The notes under the pieces were generated by a model, which saw only the letters and a program-made list of their open reading frames with translations, was not told the DNA's origin and ran no database searches. The translations under genes and the position numbers were made by a program. 64,000 nucleotides of DNA. Origin: an uncultured Bacteroidales bacterium (GTDB lineage Bacteria > Bacteroidota > Bacteroidia > Bacteroidales > F082). The DNA lies in contig CAJOIS010000001.1 in the NCBI GenBank assembly GCA_905234645.1, forward strand, positions 115,309 through 179,308, in the 5' to 3' direction. Positions within the stretch are counted from its first letter, which is position 1, and each line of letters starts with the position of its first letter. Shown piece after piece: positions 46,469 through 54,397 of the stretch.

Positions 46469-47089
46469 ATGATGAAAAAACTACTCAGCATCATCTCTTT
46501 CCTGGCCTTCGCGGCCATTGCCGTGGCACAAACGCCTCAGGAAATCATCTCCCGCATGGAGGCCGAATTGGATAAGCATGAAAACGAAGGCGTCGTTATG
46601 ACGATAGATGCCAAGGTACCCATTGTGGGTACAATGAGCACTAAGACCTATACTTTGGGAAATAAAACGCGAGCCGAGGCGGAGATGTTGGGCGTAAGCA
46701 TCGTCACTTGGACCGATGGAGAGACGTCTTGGACCTACAACTCCAAGAAAAACGAGGTCGAAATCAGCAAACTGGAAGCTGAAGCCGAGTCAGAGGGCGA
46801 TGTGGAGATGTTTGACGGAATCACCGATGGCTACGATGTCACCATCGACAAGGAAACGGCAACGGCGTGGACAATCCGCTGCAAGAGGTCGAAATCCAAC
46901 ATGGACAAAGATGCCCCAAAGAAAATGGAACTTGTCATCGCCAAAGGCAGTTACATGCCCGTCAGCTTGAAAACCAAAGTGTCTGGCGTGACCATCACCA
47001 TGCGCAACATTTCTTTCGGCGTGACCGAAAAGCAGGTTACTTTCAACGCCAATGATTATCCCGGTGTTACTATTGAAGATAAACGTTAA
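46469..47089 (+). CDS. LolA-like outer-membrane lipoprotein carrier
   Basis: The 206-residue protein has a signal peptide (LSIISFLAFAAIAVAQ) and a LolA-type beta-sheet domain: PQEIISRMEAELDKHENEGV, TYTLGNKTRAEAEMLGVSIV and TWTDGETSWTYNSKKNEVEI. It would carry hydrophobic cargo such as lipoproteins across the periplasm. An adjacent second ATG at 46472 is an equal start candidate. It heads a three-gene same-strand group with the small protein at 47101 and the DUF2130 gene. Confidence 0.8.
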   Translation: MMKKLLSIISFLAFAAIAVAQTPQEIISRMEAELDKHENEGVVMTIDAKVPIVGTMSTKTYTLGNKTRAEAEMLGVSIVTWTDGETSWTYNSKKNEVEISKLEAEAESEGDVEMFDGITDGYDVTIDKETATAWTIRCKRSKSNMDKDAPKKMELVIAKGSYMPVSLKTKVSGVTITMRNISFGVTEKQVTFNANDYPGVTIEDKR

Positions 47090-47100
47090 ATTACAAGAAT

Positions 47101-47469
47101 ATGAGAATACTAATCAAGATCCTTATCGTCCTTGGCATCATTGCTGGGGTCATGCTGTTCACCTGTCCTGAAGAGCAAAATCATGTGGATAAACTGACCC
47201 AAGAGATTGTCAACTCCGCTCAAGGCGAGCAAAACGAAGATGCCGGCATTTTGGAAGAGCTTGGCAATGTCCTTGCCGGCTCCATCAGCGAAGCGGTGGC
47301 GCGCGTCTATGTGAAGAGCCAGCTCAAGGTGGAGGATTATAAAGTGCTGAACGTTGGCAAGATGTATTACGACGGCGAAAAGCGGGTGGTGACCATTGGA
47401 GCTTTCAACCATGTGTTTTGCTTGGTGAGAGCATATGATTTGATGGACGAGGTAGATAATCGGATATGA
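47101..47469 (+). CDS. Small membrane-anchored protein (DUF4359-like)
   Basis: The 122-residue protein has an N-terminal hydrophobic helix ([20 protein letters not shown]) and a soluble domain with [20 protein letters not shown] and [12 protein letters not shown]. The [14 protein letters not shown] segment recalls DUF4359, a weak resemblance. It overlaps the DUF2130 gene by 4 bases. Confidence 0.65.
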   Translation: MRILIKILIVLGIIAGVMLFTCPEEQNHVDKLTQEIVNSAQGEQNEDAGILEELGNVLAGSISEAVARVYVKSQLKVEDYKVLNVGKMYYDGEKRVVTIGAFNHVFCLVRAYDLMDEVDNRI

Positions 47470-48809
47470 AAGAACTGAAATGCCCTAAATGCGGGAGCGT
47501 TTTCACCGTTGACGAAGCTGACTATGCCTCCATTGTCAACCAAGTGAAGAACGCCGAGTTCAACTTGGAATTGAATTCTCGACTCCAAGAATTGCATAGG
47601 CAACATCTTGCCGAACAGCAGTCGGCTGAGGCTAAATTGGAGAAGGAACACCAAGTGGAGATGAACAAGAAAGAACAGGAAATCAACAAGAAGGAGCTTG
47701 AAATCAACCAATTGCGAAATAGCCTTCAGAGCATCGAACAGCAAAAACACTCGGAGTTGGAACTCGCCTTGGCCGCGAAGGACAAAGCCATTGACGCGTT
47801 GAAGGCACAAATCGCTCAAAGCGGTCAGCAGCAGCAGATGGCTGTGATGGAAGAACAACGCAAAGCGGAGAAGAGTCTGCAGGAGAAAGAAGCACAGATT
47901 ATGGAGCTGAAATCTTCGGCTGAATTGTCGCACCAGAAGGCTGTCAACTATGTGAACTCCCTCAAAGAACAGTATGAGGCGAAACTCAAAGTGGCACAAG
48001 AACAGGTGGACTATTATAAGGACTTGAAGACTAAAATGTCTACCAAAATGATAGGGGAGACCTTGGAAATCCATTGCTCCACGCAGTATAACCAGATGAT
48101 GCGCCCTCTCTTGCCCAATGCCTATTTCGAGAAGGACAACGACGCCTCGGGGGGATCGAAAGGTGACTTCATCTTCCGTGACTATGGCACCGACGGCACG
48201 GAATACGTCTCCATCATGTTCGAGATGAAGAACGAGGCCGACGAGACCGCCACCAAACATAAGAACGAGGACTTCTTCAAGAAGCTCGATGCCGACCGTA
48301 AGGCAAAGAATTGTGAGTTTGCCGTTCTGGTGTCGCTTTTGGAGCCTGACAATGAGCTATATAACGGCGGCATCGTCGATGTTTCCTACCGCTACGACAA
48401 GATGTACGTCATTCGTCCGCAGTTCTTCCTGCCTATCATCTCGTTGCTGGTGCAGACTTCCAAGAAAAGTCTGGAATACAAGCAACAGCTCGCCATCGCC
48501 AAGAGCCAGTCTATCGACGTGACCAACTTCGAGAACCAACTACTTGACTTTCAGGATAAGTTTGGGCGGAACTACCGTCTGGCCAGCGAGAAATTCCAAG
48601 TTGCCATTGATGAGATTGACAAGTCCATCGCGCACTTGCAGAAAATCAAGGATGCGCTCATCGGCAGCGAGAACAATTTACGTTTGGCCAACGACAAGGC
48701 AGAGGCCTTGACCATCAAGAAACTGACGAAAGGCAATCCGACGATGACGGCACTTTTTGAGGAGGCTCGGGAAGCCAACAAGGCCATTGATGTCACGGAC
48801 GAGCCGTAG
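47466..48809 (+). CDS. DUF2130-domain coiled-coil protein
   Basis: The 447-residue protein starts with a CPKCG zinc-knuckle-like motif, has a long Glu/Lys/Gln coiled coil (about 35-195), and then the DUF2130 core: [40 protein letters not shown] and [20 protein letters not shown]. Some authors compare the core to nuclease folds, but activity is unproven. Its stop abuts the mnmE stop with no gap (48809/48810). Confidence 0.88.
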   Translation: MKELKCPKCGSVFTVDEADYASIVNQVKNAEFNLELNSRLQELHRQHLAEQQSAEAKLEKEHQVEMNKKEQEINKKELEINQLRNSLQSIEQQKHSELELALAAKDKAIDALKAQIAQSGQQQQMAVMEEQRKAEKSLQEKEAQIMELKSSAELSHQKAVNYVNSLKEQYEAKLKVAQEQVDYYKDLKTKMSTKMIGETLEIHCSTQYNQMMRPLLPNAYFEKDNDASGGSKGDFIFRDYGTDGTEYVSIMFEMKNEADETATKHKNEDFFKKLDADRKAKNCEFAVLVSLLEPDNELYNGGIVDVSYRYDKMYVIRPQFFLPIISLLVQTSKKSLEYKQQLAIAKSQSIDVTNFENQLLDFQDKFGRNYRLASEKFQVAIDEIDKSIAHLQKIKDALIGSENNLRLANDKAEALTIKKLTKGNPTMTALFEEAREANKAIDVTDEP

Positions 48810-50213
48810 TTATTTCCCGATGCAGAAACGTGAGAAGATGGAACCAAGTACCTCGTCTGTGGTAATTTCTCCCGTGATGCTTCCTAAGTAATGTAACGCT
48901 TCACGTAAGTCCTGTGAAACCAAATCAGTAGGAATGTTTATTTGAAGCCCTTCTTTAACACGAGAAAGGGCTTCGCTGGCATGCGTCAAGGCCTCGAAAT
49001 GCCTTACGTTGGTGACCAAAGTGGCATCAGGGGAGGCGAGGGGTTGGCTGTGTTTGAGGGTGCTATAAAGGTCGTTGAGGCCGAAATGGTGTTTCGCTGA
49101 GAGACAGATGACCATGATATCATCGTTATCCAGGTCTTGGCGAAGTTGCCCCAATAAGGTCTCACCTTGGTCATCCAAAGTGTCCACCTTATTAATACAT
49201 AATAGGAGTTGCTGGTGCTCAAGGTCGCTCCGTTCGAGAATCTCATGGGCCGCAAGAATCACATTCTCAATGCTTTTCGTTCCATCCAGCATCCCGATGA
49301 CAACCGTGGCTTCATGGATCTTCCGATAGGAACGCTCGATACCGATTCTTTCGATGGTCTCTTCGGTCTCGCGAAGGCCAGCGGTGTCGATGAAACGGTA
49401 GAGTATGCCGTTGATATTCAAGGTTTCCTCAATGGTGTCGCGTGTGGTGCCGGCGATGTCGCTTACAATGGCGCGGTCTTCGCCCAAAAGGGCGTTCAAC
49501 AAGGTGCTTTTGCCTGTGTTGGTCTGACCTACGATGGCCACGGGTATGCCATTCTTGATGGCATTGCCGAGACGGAAGGAGTCTTTCAATCGGTTGACAT
49601 GCGACAAGGTTTCATCAAGCAATGCCTTCAGCTGGCTGCGGTCTGCAAACTCGACATCTTCTTCGGAGAAGTCCAATTCGAGTTCCATCAGTGAGGTCAT
49701 TTCCAATAACTTGGAACGCATTACTTGAAGTTCTTTTGAAAATCCGCCTTTCAGCTGGTTGATGGCCACACGATGGGCTGCTTCGCTCTCTGAACTGATC
49801 AAGTCGGCGATGGCTTCGGCTTGTGCCAGGTCGAACTTGCGGTTGACGAAGGCGCGGCGGGTGAACTCGCCGGCATCGGCCATGCGACAGCCGTGGGCGA
49901 TAAGGACCTGTAGGAGCTTTTGCTGGACATACACCGAGCCATGCACGCTGATTTCGGCAGAGTCTTCACCCGTGAAAGAGTGGGGGGCCTTGAAAAGCGT
50001 CACCAGCACCTCGTCAAGCATCTCGCCATCGTCAATGATGTGGCCATGATAGGCTTTATGGGATACGGCATTCTCCACATTAAAAGGCCGGCCGTTCGTA
50101 TGGAACAGTCGGCCGATAATGGAGAAGGATTCCGGTCCCGAGATGCGCACGACGGCAATGGCACCCATACCATGGGGCGTAGCGATGGCGCAGATGGTGT
50201 CGGAATTTAACAT
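48810..50213 (-). CDS. mnmE: tRNA uridine-5-carboxymethylaminomethyl modification GTPase
   Basis: The 467-residue GTPase acts with MnmG on U34 of certain tRNAs. It has the N-terminal tetrahydrofolate-binding domain (TICAIATPHGMGAIAVVRIS), the inserted G domain (GQTNTGKSTLLNALLG, DIAGTTRDTIEE, FIDTAGLRETEE) and the C-terminal FCIGK with the catalytic Cys. The length is typical. It starts 4 bases after the DUF3127 stop codon, so the two genes form one unit. Confidence 0.97.
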   Translation of the reverse strand: MLNSDTICAIATPHGMGAIAVVRISGPESFSIIGRLFHTNGRPFNVENAVSHKAYHGHIIDDGEMLDEVLVTLFKAPHSFTGEDSAEISVHGSVYVQQKLLQVLIAHGCRMADAGEFTRRAFVNRKFDLAQAEAIADLISSESEAAHRVAINQLKGGFSKELQVMRSKLLEMTSLMELELDFSEEDVEFADRSQLKALLDETLSHVNRLKDSFRLGNAIKNGIPVAIVGQTNTGKSTLLNALLGEDRAIVSDIAGTTRDTIEETLNINGILYRFIDTAGLRETEETIERIGIERSYRKIHEATVVIGMLDGTKSIENVILAAHEILERSDLEHQQLLLCINKVDTLDDQGETLLGQLRQDLDNDDIMVICLSAKHHFGLNDLYSTLKHSQPLASPDATLVTNVRHFEALTHASEALSRVKEGLQINIPTDLVSQDLREALHYLGSITGEITTDEVLGSIFSRFCIGK

Positions 50214-50217
50214 AATG

Positions 50218-50619
50218 TCAGAAGGGCAGGTCGTCCACGCTGTCTTCCGCAGGTGGGAAGTATTCCGTCGCAGGTGCTGCGGCAGGCGGTGTTTGGTGCA
50301 TCATAGGTTGTTGTGCAGGCTGGGCAGGAGCGGCTGCAGGAGTTGTGGTAGCGCCAACAGGGTCGAAACGCCAAACACGCACGTCGGTGTACCATTTTCC
50401 GTTGAATTCTCGTGACGAGATCTCAATCTGCGCTTTGATGGTCTGTCCAGGCGCGAATTTCTGGATTTCGTCGATCTGGTTTGTCCAGCAGATCAAGCAG
50501 ACCGTCTTGGGATACTGCTCTTCAGTTTCAATGATAAGTTCTTGTTTGCGCCATGGACCGCGGGCGCTTTGTCCTTCGGTCAGATTGCCGAGTCTGACCA
50601 CTTTACCGATAATTTCCAT
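50218..50619 (-). CDS. DUF3127 protein with SSB-like C-terminal tip
   Basis: The ATG at 50619 gives MEIIGKVVRLGNLTEGQSAR; a longer frame to 50787 runs through repeat-like intergenic sequence. The 133-residue protein has a DUF3127 OB-fold-like N-terminal domain (to about 85), a Pro/Ala/Gln-rich linker and the end DSVDDLPF. That tail is the kind of acidic, Phe-terminated tip used by single-stranded-DNA-binding proteins to recruit partners. It is not the classical SSB of the organism, since the core differs. Co-transcribed with mnmE. Confidence 0.85.
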   Translation of the reverse strand: MEIIGKVVRLGNLTEGQSARGPWRKQELIIETEEQYPKTVCLICWTNQIDEIQKFAPGQTIKAQIEISSREFNGKWYTDVRVWRFDPVGATTTPAAAPAQPAQQPMMHQTPPAAAPATEYFPPAEDSVDDLPF

Positions 50620-50627
50620 AGTGTAGT

Positions 50628-50690
50628 TATTTGATAATTGATAATTTACAATTGAGAATTGATAATTGAGAAATGCGAAGCATTCAACGA
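50628..50690. repeat. A/T-rich tandem motif (GATAATTGATAATT type)
   Basis: Short units such as GATAATTGATAATT and GAGAATTGATAATTGAG recur upstream of the DUF3127 ATG. Similar AATTGACAATTG words occur at 23735. They look like low-complexity intergenic DNA. The rest of the gap 50620-50977 holds the promoter at 50749 and the hairpin at 50925. Confidence 0.55.
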
Positions 50691-50748
50691 AGTTAATTGA
50701 AAAATAAGTAGCCCAAAAACTTTGACTTGAAAAGGCGATTTTGGACTG

Positions 50749-50756
50749 CAAAGTTA
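50749..50756 (-). promoter_or_regulatory. -7 box of the DUF3127-mnmE unit
   Basis: On the minus strand TAACTTTG lies 129 bases before the ATG at 50619, implying a long A/T-rich leader. Confidence 0.45.
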
Positions 50757-50924
50757 AACATCTTTCGTTTGCTAAAAAGGAAAACAACGAAAAAACATGG
50801 AGCTTGGGCGATTATTTTCCAAAACCCCTATTTGAAAATAATCAACATTATGTTAAATATTGTGTTTGGCATATGCCCACACACGAAACATCACTCTTTT
50901 GAACACAAAACCAATTCTTGCCCC

Positions 50925-50967
50925 GTCCGCTTTTATAGATTCCTAAGGGAATGACATAAAAGCGGAC
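50925..50967 (-). terminator. Inverted repeat after the exonuclease gene
   Basis: A perfect 12-bp stem GTCCGCTTTTAT/ATAAAAGCGGAC encloses a second stem ATTCC/GGAAT. It lies 10 bases past the exonuclease stop codon. On the minus strand no long T run follows, so it may be a processing or rho-type site. Confidence 0.5.
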
Positions 50968-50977
50968 ACTCTTTTTC

Positions 50978-51553
50978 TCAAAAAATGTTCATCGCTATAA
51001 CCGCGCAAGCCTCTGCATCTGCCACGGCGTTATGATGATTTGCGGCGAGGTCGTAACCGAAATGCTTGGCTACAGTCTGCAGCTTGTGGTTTTCCAGATC
51101 TGGAACCAATTGTTGTGAGCCAAGATGCGTGCAATAGAATTTGAAACCTGGATATGGAATATGATACAATTCGTGCAAGGCCTTCAGCACGCGCTCGTCG
51201 AACGAAATGCCGTGCGCCACCATAGGTAGCCCTTGTACCTTATCCGCTATTTGTTCCCACACTTCTGGAAACAACGGCGCATGGTTGGTGTCCTTATAGG
51301 TAATGCCATGCACTTTGGTGGTCCAAAAGTCGTATTTGTTGGGCACCGGCTTGATAAGGCTATAGAAACGCTCCACGATCTCATTATCCCTCACAATGAC
51401 AATGCCTATGCTACAGGCACTGGTCACTTCTCCATTGGCAGCCTCGAAATCAATGGCAGCGAAGTCATTCAGATGGTATTTGGGAATGTATGACGGCCAT
51501 TCCGCATCTGACCAGTCTCCCTTGATTCTCCTATTTTTCCGTTTCCAAAACAT
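50978..51553 (-). CDS. DnaQ-like 3'-5' exonuclease
   Basis: The 191-residue protein has the DEDDh exonuclease motifs: AAIDFEAANGE (Asp, Glu), MVAHGISFDERVL (Asp) and HHNAVADAEACAV (His, Asp). It resembles the epsilon proofreading domain but is a stand-alone protein and not the C-terminal part of a polymerase. The likely role is DNA or RNA end trimming in repair. Its promoter is divergent from that of the rubredoxin gene. Confidence 0.9.
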   Translation of the reverse strand: MFWKRKNRRIKGDWSDAEWPSYIPKYHLNDFAAIDFEAANGEVTSACSIGIVIVRDNEIVERFYSLIKPVPNKYDFWTTKVHGITYKDTNHAPLFPEVWEQIADKVQGLPMVAHGISFDERVLKALHELYHIPYPGFKFYCTHLGSQQLVPDLENHKLQTVAKHFGYDLAANHHNAVADAEACAVIAMNIF

Positions 51554-51561
51554 TTCAGGTG

Positions 51562-51569
51562 CAAAAATA
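51562..51569 (-). promoter_or_regulatory. -7 box of the exonuclease gene
   Basis: On the minus strand TATTTTTG lies 8 bases before the ATG at 51553, giving an almost leaderless transcript. Confidence 0.45.
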
Positions 51570-51603
51570 CGGAATCATCGCTTTGAAATCCGAAAAAATA
51601 TGC

Positions 51604-51611
51604 TAATTTTG
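51604..51611 (+). promoter_or_regulatory. -7 box of the rubredoxin-Hrb-FprA cluster
   Basis: TAATTTTG fits TAnnTTTG, 95 bases before the rubredoxin ATG. It is the only good box before 53833, so it may serve all three genes. Confidence 0.5.
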
Positions 51612-51626
51612 CCCTACGATGTAGGG
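51612..51626. promoter_or_regulatory. Small inverted repeat at the expected transcript start
   Basis: CCCTAC-GAT-GTAGGG stands directly after the -7 box, where RNA synthesis should begin. It could be an operator or a 5' stabilising hairpin. Confidence 0.4.
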
Positions 51627-51706
51627 CTTCCCATACCCTTTTATTGTGAAATAATTTTATAAATTACTAATTATCAACATTTTACAAACAATCAAAACAA
51701 ATCAGT

Positions 51707-51868
51707 ATGAAAAAGTATGTTTGCGACGTCTGCGGTTACATCTACGACCCAGAGAAAGGCGATCCCGACAGCGGCATCGCTCCCGGCACGCCCTTTGAGG
51801 CCATCCCCGACAGCTGGTCCTGCCCGCTTTGCGGCATCGGCAAGGACAGTTTCTCTGTCATGGAATAA
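51707..51868 (+). CDS. Rubredoxin
   Basis: This 53-residue protein reads [20 protein letters not shown], then [20 protein letters not shown] and ends FSVME. The two CxxCG knuckles bind one iron, and the spacing and length are those of classical rubredoxins. It is a small cytoplasmic electron carrier. It is the first gene of a cluster with a flavin reductase-rubredoxin fusion and a flavodiiron protein, and most likely supplies electrons to the latter. Confidence 0.95.
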   Translation: MKKYVCDVCGYIYDPEKGDPDSGIAPGTPFEAIPDSWSCPLCGIGKDSFSVME

Positions 51869-51873
51869 TTTGT

Positions 51874-51948
51874 TTGTAGGGCTGCCGTATTACGACAGCC
51901 GCATTATGGGATAACCCATGCGGCTGCCATGGTATGACAGCCCTACAA
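51874..51948. repeat. Three-hairpin palindromic element (TTGTAGGGCTG type)
   Basis: The outer arms TTGTAGGGCTG and CAGCCCTACAA enclose three internal stems: GCTGCCGTA/TACGACAGC, GCCGCAT...ATGCGGC with TGGG/CCCA inside, and GCTGCCAT/ATGACAGC. It begins 5 bases after the rubredoxin stop codon and ends 20 bases before the next ATG. The layout, outer arms plus inner hairpins, resembles the element at 7032 with a different sequence. Confidence 0.85.
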
Positions 51949-51968
51949 AGCGATAATTATGAAAACCA

Positions 51969-52589
51969 ATGGATACCAAGGCATTATTCAATATCGGTTA
52001 CGGCCTGTATGTCCTGACCACCAATTACGACAACATCGACAATGGCTGCATCGTGAACACGGTGATCCAAGTCACGAGCAACCCGCTGCAGATTGCCGTG
52101 ACGGTCAACAAGGGCAACTACACGCATGACCTTATCAAGGATTCCTGCGTGTTCAACGTCAGCATGCTGACTACAGAGACACCGATGAAGGTCTTTGAGC
52201 ATTTCGGTTTCCAGTCGGGTCGTAAGGTAAACAAATTCGCCGACTGCGAATCTGAAAACCGTGCCGTCAACCATGTGCTCTATATCCCTAAGTTCACTAA
52301 CGCTTATCTCGCCTGCCGCGTTACCAAGAGCATCGACTTCGGCACGCACACCATGTTCATCGCCGATGTGCTGGACGCCCAGGTGCTTTCCGACAAGCCT
52401 TCCGTGACTTACGACTACTACCAGAAAAACATCAAGCCCAAACCGCAACCCGCCGAGAAGCCCAAGGACGGCAAACGCCGCTGGGTGTGTAAAGTGTGCG
52501 GCTACGTCTACGAGGGCGATTTCCTCCCCGACGACATCGAATGTCCCTTGTGTAAACATGGCAAGGAGGACTTCGAGGAGGTTTTTTAG
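51969..52589 (+). CDS. hrb: Flavin reductase-rubredoxin fusion (high-molecular-weight rubredoxin)
   Basis: The 206-residue protein joins a flavin reductase-like FMN-binding domain (residues 1-150; NIGYGLYVLTTNYDNIDNGC, NTVIQVTSNPLQIAVTVNKG) to a C-terminal rubredoxin domain (WVCKVCGYVYEGDFLPDDIE, CPLCKHG). In Moorella the same architecture, Hrb, passes NAD(P)H electrons to the flavodiiron protein FprA. Here FprA is the next gene, which supports the same role. A perfect 28-bp palindrome lies between the two genes. Confidence 0.92.
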   Translation: MDTKALFNIGYGLYVLTTNYDNIDNGCIVNTVIQVTSNPLQIAVTVNKGNYTHDLIKDSCVFNVSMLTTETPMKVFEHFGFQSGRKVNKFADCESENRAVNHVLYIPKFTNAYLACRVTKSIDFGTHTMFIADVLDAQVLSDKPSVTYDYYQKNIKPKPQPAEKPKDGKRRWVCKVCGYVYEGDFLPDDIECPLCKHGKEDFEEVF

Positions 52590-52617
52590 GTAGAGACGGT
52601 GCATGCACCGTCTCTAC
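52590..52617. repeat. Perfect 28-bp palindrome, copy 1
   Basis: GTAGAGACGGTGCA followed by its exact reverse complement starts one base after the hrb stop codon. An identical copy is at 60900-60927, and a larger relative at 7032-7104. Confidence 0.9.
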
Positions 52618-52642
52618 AAACCGTAACGAAACAATATCAATT

Positions 52643-53833
52643 ATGCAACAAATACAATTAACCGAAAACATTTTTTATGTCGGCGTCAACGACCGCCGCA
52701 CCGACATGTTTGAGAACCACATGGAACTGCCCAACGGCGTCTCCTATAATTCCTACCTCATCGTCGACGAGAAAGTCGCCCTGATCGACCCCGTCGAGGC
52801 TGGTTTCATCGAGGAATACCTCTTTAAGATCAAATCGGTGCTGCAAGGTCGTAAAGTCGACTACCTTGTTATTAATCACGATGAGCCGGACCACAGCAGC
52901 AGCATCGCTGCCGTGCTGAGGGAATGGCCTGAGGTACAAGTGGTGGGCAACGCCAAGACCTTCGGCCCGCTGGAGGCTTTCTACGGCTCCATTGAGAACA
53001 AGAAAACCATTGCCGAAGGCGAGACTTTGAGCCTTGGCCAACACAACTTGCAGTTCTTCATGGTGCCTATGGTGCATTGGCCCGAGTCGATGGTGACCTA
53101 CGAGCAGACCAGTGGCATCGTCTTCAGCAACGACGCATTTGGTGGCTTTGGAGCACTCAACGGTGGCATCTTCGACGACCAGATCAACATTGCCTTCTTT
53201 GAGGACGACATGCGCCGCTATTATGCCAACATCGTCGGCAAGGTGGCCATGCAAGCCTTGAAAGCCATTGAGAAACTGGGTGCCTTGAACATCAAGATGA
53301 TTGCCCCCTCCCACGGCCTCGTCTGGCGCAGCAACCTCGCTTGGGTCTTGGGCAAATACACCCAATGGAGCAAGCAGGATTCGGAAGAAGGCGTGGTCAT
53401 CGTCTACGGCTCGATGCACGGCAACACCGGCGTGATGGCCGACATCGTGGCCCGTGGTGCAGCAGAGGCTGGCATCAAGGAAGTGAAAGTCTACGACGTG
53501 GCCAAGACCGAGGTCTCCTTCATCATGAGTGACATCTGGAAGTACAAAGGTGTCATCATCGGTGCCTGCGCGCATTACGCCAGCATGTTCCCCAACATGA
53601 CTTTGTTGACGCATGAAATCAACGAGTTCAAGCCGAAGGACAAGTGCTACGGCCTCTTCGGTGGCATGAGCTGGAGCGGTGGCGGCGTAAAGACTTTAGC
53701 CAAATACGCCGAAGAAGGCAAGTGGAACCTCGTGGCCGAAAGCGTCGAGGTGAAAGGCGCCCCCATCCGCGAAGAGGACTGGGATAAGCTTTACAACTTA
53801 GGCAAAGCTGTGGCGGAAGCCATCAAAGGCTAG
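52643..53833 (+). CDS. fprA: Flavodiiron protein (FprA, A-type flavoprotein)
   Basis: The 396-residue protein has a metallo-beta-lactamase-like diiron domain with NHDEPDHSSSIAA and VHWPESMVTY, and a C-terminal flavodoxin domain with the FMN loop VYGSMHGNTGVMADIV. It reduces O2 to water or NO to N2O in anaerobes, with rubredoxin as donor. Both donors are encoded just upstream. No terminator with a T run follows, but a hairpin cluster begins at 53868. Confidence 0.95.
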   Translation: MQQIQLTENIFYVGVNDRRTDMFENHMELPNGVSYNSYLIVDEKVALIDPVEAGFIEEYLFKIKSVLQGRKVDYLVINHDEPDHSSSIAAVLREWPEVQVVGNAKTFGPLEAFYGSIENKKTIAEGETLSLGQHNLQFFMVPMVHWPESMVTYEQTSGIVFSNDAFGGFGALNGGIFDDQINIAFFEDDMRRYYANIVGKVAMQALKAIEKLGALNIKMIAPSHGLVWRSNLAWVLGKYTQWSKQDSEEGVVIVYGSMHGNTGVMADIVARGAAEAGIKEVKVYDVAKTEVSFIMSDIWKYKGVIIGACAHYASMFPNMTLLTHEINEFKPKDKCYGLFGGMSWSGGGVKTLAKYAEEGKWNLVAESVEVKGAPIREEDWDKLYNLGKAVAEAIKG

Positions 53834-53867
53834 GCCTCTCCTCTCCCCTTCCATACCAAAATAAAAC

Positions 53868-53944
53868 GAAGCAGTCTGGACCTCCCGCTTTGAGGCTGGT
53901 GATCCAGACTGCTTCTTGCTTTGCGGCGACGCGCGAAACGCGTC
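53868..53944. repeat. Inverted repeats between fprA and the convergent small gene
   Basis: GAAGCAGTCTGGA pairs with TCCAGACTGCTTC across a 22-base loop, and a second hairpin GACGCG/CGCGTC with loop CGAAA follows. The first resembles the inner arms of the element at 8646. Placed between two convergent genes, it may end both transcripts. Confidence 0.65.
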
Positions 53945-53953
53945 TGTAATATC

Positions 53954-54238
53954 TTATTCCTCCTTACGTTTCTTGCCTACGAGGTAGGCGCCGCCGAGGA
54001 TGGCCAGCACGGCGATGCCGGAGCCCAGCGGGGCATCCTGGTTGCCTTCCTGGTTGTGGGCTGGCAGAGCGGGAGTGATAACACTGGGATCGTTGGCCGG
54101 TCCGTTGCCGCTGAAATAGGTGTAACCAGAGGCACCGTTCTTGGCGTTGTCGGCACGGTTAAAGAGGCCGCCGCCATCGGCGAAGGTGGTCATGGTCATT
54201 CCGAGGATAATTGCAGTTGTCAAAACTATTTTCTTCAT
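53954..54238 (-). CDS. Small exported protein with tripartite C-terminal tail
   Basis: The 94-residue protein has a signal peptide (VLTTAIILGMTMTTFA), a Gly/Asn/Pro-rich middle of about 45 residues, and then a short motif APLGSG followed by a hydrophobic helix (IAVLAILGGAYLVG) and the basic end KKRKEE. Motif, helix and basic residues in this order are the plan of C-terminal sorting signals (LPXTG, PEP-CTERM types). Many small Bacteroidales proteins carry a PLGSG-like end, but I know no assigned sorting enzyme. Confidence 0.7.
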   Translation of the reverse strand: MKKIVLTTAIILGMTMTTFADGGGLFNRADNAKNGASGYTYFSGNGPANDPSVITPALPAHNQEGNQDAPLGSGIAVLAILGGAYLVGKKRKEE

Positions 54239-54294
54239 CGTATTTTAGTTTATATATTTTGTTCAACTTTAATTTTCGTTTATCGGTTTGTTGT

Positions 54295-54397
54295 ACTATG
54301 GCTTATGGCCTATAGCCTATGGCTCGCTTCGCCCAGGGTGACAAATTCCACACTTTGGCTGAAGCGGGCCATTGGCCATCAGCCATGGGCCATAGTT
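54295..54397. repeat. Long palindromic element (GGCCTATGGC type), copy 2
   Basis: The arms start ACTATGGCTTATGGCC and end GGGCCATAGTT, about 35 bases each, around a centre that differs from copy 1 at 20546. The element touches the last bases of the T9SS gene ending at 54396. Confidence 0.85.

Noticed and set aside
50620..50787. N-terminal extension of the DUF3127 protein
   Set aside because: It would translate low-complexity A/T repeats and reach across the promoter box; the ATG at 50619 gives the family start.
51874..51948. tRNA or riboswitch in the rubredoxin-hrb gap
   Set aside because: The three stems suggest a cloverleaf, but there is no T-loop consensus or acceptor pairing of tRNA type, and the inverted arms fit a dispersed repeat.
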